Counted from the stretch's first letter, positions 19,102 to 29,387 are shown. The stretch: DNA of 64,000 nucleotides from Bacteroidales bacterium (GCA_021740585.1 JAIOZM010000003.1:1-64000), one strand, 5' to 3'. Translations and numbers: made by a program. The notes: a model not told the origin generated them from the sequence alone.

Positions 19102-20268
19102 CTAGGTGTATAAAAACTCTCCGAATTCAGATCGAATGCTTAGTTTTTTGTGGTCACTTGCCTCGCAATATCCAATCTTCCGGGCTTTGATCCCAAAACT
19201 TTCTGAGATGGAAATAACCCCTTTAGCTATGCTTTCAGGAACATAGAGTTCCATGCGGTGACCCATATTAAAAACTTCATACATTTCCTTCCATTCGGTA
19301 CCCGATTGTTCTTTTATGAGTTTGAAAAGTGGGGGCAGGGGGAAAAGATTATCTTTTATAATATGCAAATTGCCGGTAAAATGAAGAACTTTAGTCTGGG
19401 CACCGCCGGAACAATGGATTAGTCCGTGAATCTGCGATCTGTAATTCTGAAGTATGCTTTTCATCACAGGCAAATAGGTCCTGGTGGGAGACAACACAAG
19501 TTTTCCCGCATCGATATCTGTTCCGGGCACCGGATCGCTTAGCTTCATCTTCCCGGAATAAACCAGATTATCAGGAATATCATTATCATAAGTTTCAGGA
19601 TATTTTCTGGCAATTTCTTTTGAAAACACATCGTGTCGTGCTGAAGTAAGTCCATTGCTCCCCATTCCGCCGTTGTATTGGTTTTCATAAACAGCTTTTC
19701 CTGAAGATTCGAGACCAACTATTACATCGCCGGGTTGAATGTTATTTTCTATAATATCTTTTTTCCGGGCAGAAGCGGTTACTGTAGAGTCGACAATTAT
19801 TGTTCTGACGAGATCACCGACATCGGCAGTTTCGCCTCCAGTTAGATGAATGTTTATCCCCAGATCTCTCATTTTATCGATAAACTCATTGCTGCCATCA
19901 ATAATGGCAGAAATCACCTCGCCGGGAATAAGATTTTTATTTCGACCTATGGTTGAAGAAAGTAAAATATTATCTGTAATTCCAACGCAAATAAGATCGT
20001 CGGTATTCATCACAATAGCATCCTGGGCAATACCTTTCCAAACAGAAATATCTCCTGTTTCTTTCCAGTAAGCATACGCCAGTGAAGATTTTGTTCCTGC
20101 GCCATCGGCATGCATAACGATGCAATTTTCGTTGTTTCCGGTTAAAAAATCGGGAATAACTTTGCAAAAGGCATTGGGGAACAAGCCTTTATCAATATTT
20201 TTAATTGCTTTGTGAACGTCTTCTTTTTTTGAAGATACGCCCCTTTGGTTGTAACGTGATTCCGTCAT
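19102..20268 (-). CDS. purM: Phosphoribosylformylglycinamidine cyclo-ligase (AIR synthase)
   Basis: MTESRYNQRGVSSKKEDVHKAI; HADGAGTKSSLAY; LTGGETADVGD; GHRMELYVPE. Confidence 0.9.
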   Translation of the reverse strand: MTESRYNQRGVSSKKEDVHKAIKNIDKGLFPNAFCKVIPDFLTGNNENCIVMHADGAGTKSSLAYAYWKETGDISVWKGIAQDAIVMNTDDLICVGITDNILLSSTIGRNKNLIPGEVISAIIDGSNEFIDKMRDLGINIHLTGGETADVGDLVRTIIVDSTVTASARKKDIIENNIQPGDVIVGLESSGKAVYENQYNGGMGSNGLTSARHDVFSKEIARKYPETYDNDIPDNLVYSGKMKLSDPVPGTDIDAGKLVLSPTRTYLPVMKSILQNYRSQIHGLIHCSGGAQTKVLHFTGNLHIIKDNLFPLPPLFKLIKEQSGTEWKEMYEVFNMGHRMELYVPESIAKGVISISESFGIKARKIGYCEASDHKKLSIRSEFGEFLYT

Positions 20269-20299
20269 AATACTTTTCCCAAATTATTTTTCTTCAAAC

Positions 20300-22282
20300 T
20301 TAATTTTTGGGAATATAATCTGTTCGTAAAACTTTAAATTCGGTACGTCGGTTTATCTGATGAGCGCTTTCCTGAAATTCAGTTCCGAGCAAATTAATAA
20401 ATTCTTCTGTGAGGATATTTCCAATTTTCAGGAATACATATTCTTCAGCAATAAAACTGTCAACTTCTTTAGGCACAGATTCTCCGTATCCTTTTGCTTG
20501 TAAGCGATCGGCGGAAATACCTTTAGATATCAGATAGTTTACAACCGACTGCGCTCTTTTTTGCGACAGTACCACATTGTCGGCGGCAAGGCCTCTGGAG
20601 TCGGTGTGAGACATAAGTTCAATGGTTACGTTTGGATTATCGGTGAGTGTTTCTACAAGTTTGTCGAGGGTAACCATAGATTCAGGTCGCAATTCCCATT
20701 TTGCAAAATCATAAAATATATTTTCAAGTTCTATTACCTGATCGACCGGAGAAAGGTAAATGGTTGTCTGGAAGTTCGTTGACTTCTCCAATCCTTTGGT
20801 AGTTTCCCGTTCTTTTCCGTTGAGGTATCTATTGTGTGAGGCGATGAATACATAATCGGTATTAGGTTTAAGCATAAACCTGAATGCGCCTGTTTCACCG
20901 GTTTGGGCCTCGATGGTTATTCCATCACTACCGATTGATTTCACGGTAGCAGCAGGTATTACACGGTCGGTTTTCTCATCTCTGACAATACCGGTAATAT
21001 TAAATTTAAGGGGAGGGAGATAAAAGGAGTATAATTCATCATTACCTCTTCCTTTCCGGCTGCTGGAGAAAAATCCTCGTTCTGATTCCTGTTCAAACAC
21101 AATACCGAAATCGTCTTCGGAGGAATTTACCGGAGGTCTCATATTTTCAACTATATATCTGCCATTTTCACCTTTTCGGGCTTTGTAGATATCTAATCCA
21201 CCAATACCAATATGACTGTCGGAGCTGAAATACAAGGTTCCATCGTAATGTATATAAGGGAACATTTCATCGCCCGGTGTATTAATGTCTTCACCCAAAT
21301 TAACAGGTTCGCTCCAATCGTCGCCTTCGTTTGCCCTGGTAATTTTCCATATATCTTTTCCTCCAAGAGTGCCGGGCATATCTGAAACGAAATACAATTC
21401 AAGATTATCGATTCCAATGGCAGGGTGAGCAAAAACAAGACTGTCTGCCCCAATTGGGATGCGTTCGGGCTTTGACCATTCAGCACCGTTTCTGCGGGAG
21501 TAAAAAATCTGACAGCCAAGTTGTTCATTTTTACCTTTTGGACAACGGGTGAAGAATAGTAAGTTGAAATCATTAGATACATTCGGGGTTCCGTCATCGG
21601 CTTCAGAGCTGAAATTTTCATCGAGAGGCACAGGGGTGCTCCATTTGCCCTTTCTGTCCATACGGCTCACAAAAATATCAGTAAAACTTTCGCCTGTTGC
21701 GCCATGCGTTTCATTTCCTGTGGCATCATCTCTTGTGGAGGAAAAGAATACGGTGGCAAAATCATTTTCTCCATAAGCCGGGCTATAATCGCGCTCAGAA
21801 CTATTGAAATACCTCATTTCCTCCACTTCGTAACCAATCGGATTCTCGAGCCATTCCACAGCAATTCTGCATGAGCTGAGTCCGTTTTCTGCTCTTGGAT
21901 CATCCGGTACGAGCTCTTTATATTTTTTAAACTGAACGCTTGCTTCCTCGTAATTTTCATTCATCATTAACATTTCTGCATACCTCAGGAAAATTTGAGG
22001 ATCCTGAAAATTACCAGCTATTGCTTTTTTATACCACAATTCGGCTTTTCTTGGTTCTCTTAATATTCTGTAACACTCAGCAATTTTATAAACGATTTCA
22101 TTTTTTCTGTTCTTGTCTTTAATTTTATTATAGGCAGTTTTATATAAATCGATTGCTTCAAAATATTCTCCGGCATTGAAAGCGGCATTTGCTTTATAAT
22201 CTTTCTCCTTTTTTTGTGCACTTATATTCTGAACACCCGACACTATAAAAAGAATGAGAAATACGTATTTAAAAGTTTTCAT
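20300..22282 (-). CDS. OmpA family protein with TPR, PD40 beta-propeller and carboxypeptidase-regulatory-like domains (PorE-like architecture)
   Basis: N-terminal TPR; repeated YFSSD/FVSDMPGTLGGKDIW PD40-like motifs; FNITGIVRDEKTDRVIPAATV CRD; ELMSHTDSRG...NRRTEFKV OmpA. Confidence 0.88.
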   Translation of the reverse strand: MKTFKYVFLILFIVSGVQNISAQKKEKDYKANAAFNAGEYFEAIDLYKTAYNKIKDKNRKNEIVYKIAECYRILREPRKAELWYKKAIAGNFQDPQIFLRYAEMLMMNENYEEASVQFKKYKELVPDDPRAENGLSSCRIAVEWLENPIGYEVEEMRYFNSSERDYSPAYGENDFATVFFSSTRDDATGNETHGATGESFTDIFVSRMDRKGKWSTPVPLDENFSSEADDGTPNVSNDFNLLFFTRCPKGKNEQLGCQIFYSRRNGAEWSKPERIPIGADSLVFAHPAIGIDNLELYFVSDMPGTLGGKDIWKITRANEGDDWSEPVNLGEDINTPGDEMFPYIHYDGTLYFSSDSHIGIGGLDIYKARKGENGRYIVENMRPPVNSSEDDFGIVFEQESERGFFSSSRKGRGNDELYSFYLPPLKFNITGIVRDEKTDRVIPAATVKSIGSDGITIEAQTGETGAFRFMLKPNTDYVFIASHNRYLNGKERETTKGLEKSTNFQTTIYLSPVDQVIELENIFYDFAKWELRPESMVTLDKLVETLTDNPNVTIELMSHTDSRGLAADNVVLSQKRAQSVVNYLISKGISADRLQAKGYGESVPKEVDSFIAEEYVFLKIGNILTEEFINLLGTEFQESAHQINRRTEFKVLRTDYIPKN

Positions 22283-22391
22283 TCATTCGACTGATTTGAT
22301 TATGTGTAAAAATAGTGGTTTTTTCATCATTAGGAAAAAAATAATGTCAAAGCTCATAACGAAGCATGATTTTTTTTGTTGTATAAAAAAT

Positions 22392-22430
22392 AAAAAAGCC
22401 ATCTCGGAATGTGTTTCCGGATGGCTTTTA
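22392..22430 (-). terminator. Intrinsic terminator of glutamine synthetase III gene
   Basis: AAAAGCCATCtCGGAA-tgtgt-TTCCGGATGGCTTTT. Confidence 0.75.
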
Positions 22431-22448
22431 AGATAGTTTCACAGCTAT

Positions 22449-24638
22449 TTAGCTCGCAAAAAGCAGCTCTCTGTACTTTGGTAATGGCCACATTTCGTCA
22501 TCAACAATTAATTCCAGTTTGTCGACATGGTATCTTATATCGTCGAGGTATGGAAATATTACTTTTGAATAAGCATGGGCTTTTTCTACCGAATCTTCAA
22601 TAGCATTCGCAACTTTTCTTGCTTCAGTCATTTCCTTTACTTTTGCCTTGATGTATGAAATATGACTGGAGATTTCTTTAATAAGTTCAAGTCTTGCACC
22701 TGCCATTTCTGTAAATTCCTTATGATCGAAAAGATCTTTTAATCCGGCAACATTATCTACCAGTGAAGTTTGATAATCGATGGCTATCGGTACGATATGG
22801 TTCATAACGAGATCTCCCAATACCCGCGATTCGATCTGAACTTTCATGGTGTAAGCCTCAAGCTTTACTTCTGTTCTGGCTTCCAATTCTCTTTCGCTCA
22901 TTACATCTTGTCTGACGAATAAATCAATTACATCTTTTTTAAGATAAGCTAAAAGTGCTTCAGGAATGTCTTTAATATTAGTCAGTCCTCTTTTAGCAGC
23001 TTCCTTAGCCCATTCATCAGAATAGTTATTGCCATCAAATCGAATTGGTTTTGATTCGATGATATACTTTCTTAATACCTGAAAAATTGCCTCATCCTTT
23101 TTAACTCCCTTTTCAATTATTTTATCCACATCAGCTTTGAAAATGGTAAGCTGATCGGCAACAGCCGTGTTCAAGGCAATCATTGGAGAAGAGCAGTTTG
23201 CTGAAGATCCTACGGCTCTGAATTCAAAACGGTTACCGGTAAAAGCAAATGGAGAGGTGCGGTTTCTGTCGGTATTATCAAGAAGGATTTCAGGAATTTT
23301 ACCAATATTGAGTTTTAACTCAGTCTTTTCATCCGGAGTCATTTTTTTGCTGGTTACTTTATCCTCAAGCTCATCTAACATAGCCGAAATTTGAGTACCA
23401 AGGAAGGCAGAGATAATAGCAGGCGGAGCCTCATTTGCTCCCAGGCGATGAGCGTTTCCGGAGGAAGCAATACTTGCCCTTAAGAGATCCTGATATTTAT
23501 AAACTGCCAAAATAGTATTTATAAGAAAGGTAAGGAACATGGTATTTGAACGTGGAGTTTTTCCCGGAGACAGCAGGTTTATTCCTGTATCTGTTGCGAG
23601 TGACCAGTTATTATGTTTACCCGATCCGTTAATTCCTGAAAAAGGTTTTTCATGAAACAACACACGAAACTTATGTCTTCGTGCAATTTTCTTCATGAGA
23701 TCCATGACAAGTAAATTATGATCGACTGCAATATTTGTTTCTTCATAAACAGGAGCGCATTCATACTGATTTGGAGCTACTTCATTATGACGGGTCTTAA
23801 CAGGAATACCGAGTTTGAATGCTTCTATCTCAAATTCATACATAAATGCTTTTACTCTTTCAGGAATTGATGAAAAATAGTGGTCATCCAATTGCTGATC
23901 TTTTGCCGAAGAATGACCCATAAGAGTTCTTCCGGTAAGATAGAGATCAGGGCGTGCATTATAGAGAGCTTCGTCGATTAAAAAATACTCCTGTTCCCAT
24001 CCAAGATTTGAAAATACTTTGGTAACGTTTCTGTCGAAGTAAAGAGCAACTTCTGTAGCGGCTTTGTCAACAGCTGCAAGTGCCTTTAACAGTGGGGTCT
24101 TTGAATCTAAGGTTTCGCCTGTATAGGAAACGAATATAGTGGGTATACTGAGTGTGTTCCCGACAATAAAAGCGGGTGAGGTAGGATCCCATGCTGTATA
24201 ACCGCGGGCTTCAAAAGTATTACGGATACCACCGCTGGGGAATGAGGATGCGTCAGGCTCTTGCTGAGCAAGTAACTTTCCACTAAAATTCTCAACCACA
24301 CCTCCACCGGGAATGGGATCCATAAAGGCATCGTGCTTTTCTGCTGTTCCTTCTGTTAATGGATGAAACCAGTGTGTGTAATGAGTAACGCCATGCTCCA
24401 TAGCCCAGGCTTTCATGCCCGAAGCCACCTGATCGGCAACTTTCCTGTCGATGCGCTCGCCTTTGTCCATTGCTTCAACAACTTTCTTATAAACATCCTC
24501 AGATAAATATTTGCGCATCTTCTGATTGTCAAAAACTTTCTCCCCATAGTAGTCAGAAACTTTAGGTGATGGTGCCGTTACAAAATGAGGTTCTCTGGTA
24601 AAAACTTCCTTTAGAGCTTCAAATCTTATGTATGCCAT
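22449..24638 (-). CDS. glnN: Glutamine synthetase type III
   Basis: GSIII signatures: FHEKPFSGINGSGKHNNWSL, NRTSPFAFTGNRFEFRAVGSSAN. ATG at 24638 preferred over TTG at 24677. Confidence 0.95.
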   Translation of the reverse strand: MAYIRFEALKEVFTREPHFVTAPSPKVSDYYGEKVFDNQKMRKYLSEDVYKKVVEAMDKGERIDRKVADQVASGMKAWAMEHGVTHYTHWFHPLTEGTAEKHDAFMDPIPGGGVVENFSGKLLAQQEPDASSFPSGGIRNTFEARGYTAWDPTSPAFIVGNTLSIPTIFVSYTGETLDSKTPLLKALAAVDKAATEVALYFDRNVTKVFSNLGWEQEYFLIDEALYNARPDLYLTGRTLMGHSSAKDQQLDDHYFSSIPERVKAFMYEFEIEAFKLGIPVKTRHNEVAPNQYECAPVYEETNIAVDHNLLVMDLMKKIARRHKFRVLFHEKPFSGINGSGKHNNWSLATDTGINLLSPGKTPRSNTMFLTFLINTILAVYKYQDLLRASIASSGNAHRLGANEAPPAIISAFLGTQISAMLDELEDKVTSKKMTPDEKTELKLNIGKIPEILLDNTDRNRTSPFAFTGNRFEFRAVGSSANCSSPMIALNTAVADQLTIFKADVDKIIEKGVKKDEAIFQVLRKYIIESKPIRFDGNNYSDEWAKEAAKRGLTNIKDIPEALLAYLKKDVIDLFVRQDVMSERELEARTEVKLEAYTMKVQIESRVLGDLVMNHIVPIAIDYQTSLVDNVAGLKDLFDHKEFTEMAGARLELIKEISSHISYIKAKVKEMTEARKVANAIEDSVEKAHAYSKVIFPYLDDIRYHVDKLELIVDDEMWPLPKYRELLFAS

Positions 24639-24674
24639 TTCTTTAGGTATTAAATTGTGATAATTTTGTTTGTG

Positions 24675-24682
24675 CAAATATA
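24675..24682 (-). promoter_or_regulatory. Bacteroidetes -7 box (TATATTTG) for GSIII
   Basis: CAAATATA on + strand; overlaps the TTG start in the ORF track, which argues against that start. Confidence 0.55.
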
Positions 24683-24991
24683 GTTTATTTTTGATTGCCC
24701 CCTCAAAAAATCGTAAAATATTTAAAAAAAATATAAAAAAATATTATTTGCTATGAAAAAATAGGGGTTAAACCCATATAATAGCAAAAAAATATAAATA
24801 AGGGAGAATATTAATTAATAAGAAATTGTATTAGGGAAGTCGATTTTGAATTAAATAAATCCCTTGGGCAAAGCACACATTTAGCTTTTTACCGGACATC
24901 AAACCAATCACTTTTTTCTAAAGGACAACTGGAATTTTAAAAAAGAATCAAAAATAGTACTTGCAATTACCTGAAATAAAATATATACCAT

Positions 24992-25026
24992 AAAAAAAGC
25001 CTTCCATTTGTAGGGAAAGCTTTTGC
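24992..25026 (-). terminator. Intrinsic terminator of the M20 dipeptidase gene
   Basis: AAAAGCcTTCC-atttgtag-GGAAaGCTTTT with T-run on the minus strand. Confidence 0.6.
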
Positions 25027-25048
25027 AAAATTCTAATAAAGAGATTGT

Positions 25049-26413
25049 CTATTTCATCCCTTCTGCATAGTATTTATAAAATAATGGTATAGTCTCAATA
25101 CCCTTATAAAAATTAAAAAGCGGATAATTTTCGTTTGGGGAATGAATGGCATCCGACTCCAATCCAAATCCCAGCAGGATTGATTTTACTCCCAGTACTT
25201 CTTCAAAAGTTGAAATAATCGGGATGCTGCCACCGCTTCTTGTAGGAACAGGTTTCTTTCCGAAACTTTCTTCGATAGCTCTGCTGGCCGCCTTGTATGC
25301 AGGCGTATCTATTGGAGAAACATATCCTTGTCCGCCATGTAGACTTTCCACTTTTACGCTTACAGATTCAGGTGCAAGCGATTTAAAATAATCCTCAAAC
25401 AGCTTGTCAATGGTTTTTGAGTCCTGATTTGGAACCAGACGCATTGAAATCTTCGCGTAAGCTTTTGAAGGCAGAACTGTTTTGGCTCCTTCACCCTGAT
25501 AACCACCCCAGATTCCACAGACATCCAGACTTGGCCTTATACCGGTTCTCTCGGTGGTGGTATAGGATTTTTCACCTTCTACAACTTTTACATCAATGGC
25601 TGCTTTGTATGCCTCAAGATTGAAAGGTGCTTTTGCCATTTCGGCTCTTTCTGCATCACTAACAAGCTGAACGTCGTCATAGAATCCATCGATGGTAATA
25701 TGATTATTCTCGTCTGTGAGTTTTGAGATCATTCCCGCCAGAACATTTATCGGATTAGCCACAGCACCGCCATACAATCCTGAATGAAGGTCTCTGTTAG
25801 GACCTGTTACTTCAACCTGTAAATAGCTTAAGCCTCTTAATCCAACTGTTATTGAAGGAATGTCCATTGATATCATGGTGGTATCAGAAACCAGAATAAT
25901 ATCAGACTTTAAAAGTTCTTTGTTATCGCGACAGAATTTTTCCAGGGATGGAGATCCAATTTCTTCTTCACCTTCAATCATAAATTTAATGTTTGTTGCC
26001 ATGGTTCCGGTTTTCATCATCAATTCGAAAGCCTTAACATGCATAAACATCTGCCCTTTGTCGTCGTCTGCACCTCGGGCATATATTTTTCCATTCCTTA
26101 CCTCGGGTTCAAAAGGTGGTGAATCCCAAAGATTTAAAGGTTCTGCAGGTTGAACATCGTAATGTCCGTATACCAAAACAGTGGGTAAAGCAGGGTTAAT
26201 TATTTTTTCACCATAAACCACTGGGTGTCCATTGGTTTTAAGGACTTCTGCCTTATCTGCACCCGCGTCAAGAAGGCTTTTCTTCACTGATTCTGCAGCT
26301 TTATACATGTCGTCCTTGTTTTCAGTTTTCGAACTAATCGATGGAATCCGGATCAATTCAAACAGTTCATTAAGGAACCTTTCCTTATTTTCTTCTACAT
26401 ATTTTTTTATCAT
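25049..26413 (-). CDS. M20 family dipeptidase/metallopeptidase
   Basis: VLVYGHYDVQPAEPLNLWDSPPFEP; GADDDKGQ; EGEEEIGS; HSPNE. Confidence 0.93.
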   Translation of the reverse strand: MIKKYVEENKERFLNELFELIRIPSISSKTENKDDMYKAAESVKKSLLDAGADKAEVLKTNGHPVVYGEKIINPALPTVLVYGHYDVQPAEPLNLWDSPPFEPEVRNGKIYARGADDDKGQMFMHVKAFELMMKTGTMATNIKFMIEGEEEIGSPSLEKFCRDNKELLKSDIILVSDTTMISMDIPSITVGLRGLSYLQVEVTGPNRDLHSGLYGGAVANPINVLAGMISKLTDENNHITIDGFYDDVQLVSDAERAEMAKAPFNLEAYKAAIDVKVVEGEKSYTTTERTGIRPSLDVCGIWGGYQGEGAKTVLPSKAYAKISMRLVPNQDSKTIDKLFEDYFKSLAPESVSVKVESLHGGQGYVSPIDTPAYKAASRAIEESFGKKPVPTRSGGSIPIISTFEEVLGVKSILLGFGLESDAIHSPNENYPLFNFYKGIETIPLFYKYYAEGMK

Positions 26414-26598
26414 AACTTAAATTTTAATTATGGGTTTTAAAGTTAGGTATTTATTTTAAAAGGAATGAAAAATAATACGCTGGATGTTTCAAAAATGCCC
26501 AGTAACAGCGGTTTATTTCTATCATGTGCAAGCAGGTCATAAAACTCAAACAGGGAAATTGGTAAAGCATTAGAATAAGACTGTTATTTTTAAGTAAT

Positions 26599-26642
26599 CC
26601 TTCGGACCTACGACAAGCTCAGGGACCTCAGGCTCAGGAACC
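26599..26642. repeat. Dispersed GCTCAGGGACCTCAGGCTCAGGAACC-type element, copy 1
   Basis: Shares about 22/26 positions with 27319..27344. Confidence 0.6.
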
Positions 26643-26652
26643 GCCACACCAC

Positions 26653-27222
26653 CTACCTCCTCCCCAATTCCTCAAATACCTTCTCAAGTTCATCATAATA
26701 TGCCTGTCCAAAGTGCCTGATAATCGGATCTTTTAAAAACCGGAATACCGGCATATTGTTTTTCTTTCCCAGAATTCTGGCAGGGTGACAAATACCCCAT
26801 TGATGATAGTTTAAGGCTGTCATATCGCCAATTTTGCTGAGTCTTATAGGATAGAGATGACAGGAAAGAGGTTTTTTGAAATTAACCTTCCCCAGTTCAT
26901 AGGCTTTTTCGATTCCACAAAAAGCGATGTCGTTTTCAAAATAAGTGTAAGCACATTCTTCCCCCTCAATTAAAGGTGTCACTTTGTCTTTGTCTCTGTC
27001 AATCACCCAAGTTCCTAAGCTATCTATAGCATTTTTACCTTTTTCAGTAAGAAATGGTTTTACATCTTTATAGATTTCATCCAAAATCAAGCACTCCTCA
27101 TCACTTAAAGGAGCCCCGGAATCACCGTGCACGCAACAGCTCCCCTGACATTTATCGAGATGACAAATAAAATGTTCCTCAAAAAGTTCCAGGCTTACTA
27201 TGGTATCACCAATTTGTATCAT
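26653..27222 (-). CDS. DUF3109 family Cys-rich protein
   Basis: CHLDKCQGSCCVHGDSGAPL; HLYPIRLSK. Confidence 0.88.
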   Translation of the reverse strand: MIQIGDTIVSLELFEEHFICHLDKCQGSCCVHGDSGAPLSDEECLILDEIYKDVKPFLTEKGKNAIDSLGTWVIDRDKDKVTPLIEGEECAYTYFENDIAFCGIEKAYELGKVNFKKPLSCHLYPIRLSKIGDMTALNYHQWGICHPARILGKKNNMPVFRFLKDPIIRHFGQAYYDELEKVFEELGRR

Positions 27223-27238
27223 AAAATTTAAATTTTTG

Positions 27239-27246
27239 CAAAAGTA
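27239..27246 (-). promoter_or_regulatory. Bacteroidetes -7 box (TACTTTTG) for the DUF3109 gene
   Basis: CAAAAGTA on + strand, 17 nt upstream of the ATG. Confidence 0.55.
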
Positions 27247-27318
27247 GCGAAAAGAATGGAGAAGGGGTGGGGGGGTAGTGTGGTTATTTGTTTATTTGGT
27301 GGTGTGGTTATTTAGTAT

Positions 27319-27344
27319 GCTCAGGGATATCAGGCTCGGGAAGC
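27319..27344. repeat. Dispersed GCTCAGGGATATCAGGCTCGGGAAGC element, copy 2
   Basis: Direct-orientation match to 26617..26642. Confidence 0.55.
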
Positions 27345-27375
27345 ATTACAGTAGTTACATTCCATATAAAATTAC

Positions 27376-27383
27376 TATTTTTG
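27376..27383 (+). promoter_or_regulatory. Bacteroidetes -7 box TATTTTTG for the 27406 gene
   Basis: TANNTTTG consensus 23 nt upstream of the TTG start. Confidence 0.5.
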
Positions 27384-27405
27384 CAGACATTAAAATCCAA
27401 AGGAC

Positions 27406-28509
27406 TTGAAATATCTTTATCTGACTCTTATTCTATTTTTTAGCTTTAGCACCTATAGTTTTGCTCAAAAAAAATTATTGGATAGTCCGATGATTATGGC
27501 TGAGGCGAAAGCTGTTCTCGATGCTACTTACGGAATGGATTTTGAAAAGGCAAGGCGGGGTATTTCTGCAGTAAAGTCATATAGCCCCGATCATCCAGTT
27601 GTCAGCTTTTTAGAAGCGATGGTTATTTACTGGGAAAATTTTCCTCTTTATCTCGAACATCCAAAAACGGAAGAGTTTATTTACTTAATGGAGAATTGTA
27701 TTATTAATTCTGAAAGCTGGGAAGAGGAGAGTAATGAAATGGAAGCGACTTTTTTCGATTTATTCGGAAGGGCATTTTTAATAATGTTTTGGGCCGATAA
27801 TGGGAAATCTTCCAAAGTTTTTCCTCATATTAATACTTTATACCGAAATACAGTAAAAGGCTTTGATTTGATGGAGCGGTTTAATGAATTTTATTTTACT
27901 ACAGGTCTCTATAATTATTATATTGAAGCTTATCCTGAAAAATATCCGGTTTACAAGCCATTTGTTATTTTCTTTAAGGAAGGGGATAAGAGATTAGGAT
28001 TGGAGCAATTGAAATATTGTTCAGAAAACGCAACTTTCCTTCGGGTTGAAGCCAAATTGTTTTTGTCGCTTCTTTACTTGAATTATGAGAATAATAATGA
28101 TATTGCTTCAGTTTATGCGGCCCAACTTTATAATGAATTTCCGAATAATCCGTATTATGCCACAAGATACCTTCAAATTCTTTTCTTAAATAAAAAATAC
28201 TTTTTTGTTCCTATCGTTTTGAAGCATTTAAAGGAGGATAAAGGTGATTTTGCTGCTATGCAGTACGATTTATTTATGGCAATCTATTTAGAAAAAAATG
28301 ACAAAAACTACGAGGAGGCAAAACGCTTATTTGAAAAGGCCATTATTTCATCCGGCATTTTCGGTCCTTTTACAAATCAATATACCGCAATGGCATACAT
28401 GGGTCTGGGAAGAATTGAGCAAATAAAAGGCAATGATGCTCAGGCTAAAAAATACTTCAAACAGGCCAAAGAGTTTACTTCCTATGAAAATGTTTTAGAA
28501 GATCGATGA
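27406..28509 (+). CDS. Exported TPR-containing protein of unknown function, TTG start
   Basis: Signal peptide MKYLYLTLILFFSFSTYSFAQ; helical TPR-like repeats. Confidence 0.75.
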   Translation: MKYLYLTLILFFSFSTYSFAQKKLLDSPMIMAEAKAVLDATYGMDFEKARRGISAVKSYSPDHPVVSFLEAMVIYWENFPLYLEHPKTEEFIYLMENCIINSESWEEESNEMEATFFDLFGRAFLIMFWADNGKSSKVFPHINTLYRNTVKGFDLMERFNEFYFTTGLYNYYIEAYPEKYPVYKPFVIFFKEGDKRLGLEQLKYCSENATFLRVEAKLFLSLLYLNYENNNDIASVYAAQLYNEFPNNPYYATRYLQILFLNKKYFFVPIVLKHLKEDKGDFAAMQYDLFMAIYLEKNDKNYEEAKRLFEKAIISSGIFGPFTNQYTAMAYMGLGRIEQIKGNDAQAKKYFKQAKEFTSYENVLEDR

Positions 28510-29387
28510 TTCCCTTTCAGACTGATAAGAATTATCCCGATAATAGATAAACATCCTCCTATAAGTTCCATCGGACCCGGGAAAGTGTGTAGGAAAAAAT
28601 AAGCCATTACCAATACCCAAATAGCTTTGGTGCTGATTATCAGAGATGTTTTGGCCGCTTCAATATAACGTAGAGCCTGATAAGCAAATACAATGGTTAA
28701 AAGTGTTTCGAGGAAAGATCCAATTATTATTGCCTTCCAGACGCTATTATTATAATCAAGTTCCTTGTCATTTATCCAAATGATGATAGCGAAAACAAGA
28801 AATAACAGAATAGAACGTATGGTCGACATTAATTCAGGATGGAGTTTGTCCTTGTATTTTCTTGCAATTATGGTTGCTGCGGCAAATAACACCGACGCAA
28901 AAACTACGAATTGAGATCCTGGTTGAACCAGACTTTCTATATTGGAAGCTGGACTGAAAGTTAATGCAAATACTCCTCCAAGAGCAAGAATAATTCCAAA
29001 TAACTGACGTTTTTTATAATTCTCCCCAAGTAATGTTATGCCCATTATGGTGACTAAAACCGGTCCCAGATTCCCAATAAAAGACACCACGGCAGGATTT
29101 TCCATTTTTTGAATGGCTACATAAAAAGAAACCGTTGCCAATCCCTCCAAAATTGCTATAATTACAGCAATAAGGAGCACCTGTCCTTTAAAAGTCAGGA
29201 AGGTATTCTTACGAAATATAATTAAAAGCCAGATTGTATTTAACAAAGCTCCAATGCCAAACCATGCAAAGCCAAACAAAAGAATGTCGATAAGATTCAA
29301 TGCTGACTTGCTGAATACAAATGAAGCGGCTAATGCCAGGGATGCCCCAAATGCATATAAATATCCTTTTGTAATTTGAGAGTTCAA
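28482..29387 (-). CDS. DMT/EamA family transporter
   Basis: Ten hydrophobic segments, GNLGPVLVTIMGITLLGE; likely TTG start at 29387 because a CAAAAATA -7 box lies at 29416..29423. Confidence 0.8.
   Translation of the reverse strand: MNSQITKGYLYAFGASLALAASFVFSKSALNLIDILLFGFAWFGIGALLNTIWLLIIFRKNTFLTFKGQVLLIAVIIAILEGLATVSFYVAIQKMENPAVVSFIGNLGPVLVTIMGITLLGENYKKRQLFGIILALGGVFALTFSPASNIESLVQPGSQFVVFASVLFAAATIIARKYKDKLHPELMSTIRSILLFLVFAIIIWINDKELDYNNSVWKAIIIGSFLETLLTIVFAYQALRYIEAAKTSLIISTKAIWVLVMAYFFLHTFPGPMELIGGCLSIIGIILISLKGNHRSSKTFS

Noticed and set aside
20561-22122. Small + strand ORFs inside the OmpA/PD40 gene
   Set aside because: Antisense shadow ORFs with no domain and no start context.
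24639-24677. N-terminal extension of GSIII from a TTG start
   Set aside because: The -7 box at 24675..24682 overlaps this start; ATG at 24638 gives the normal N-terminus.
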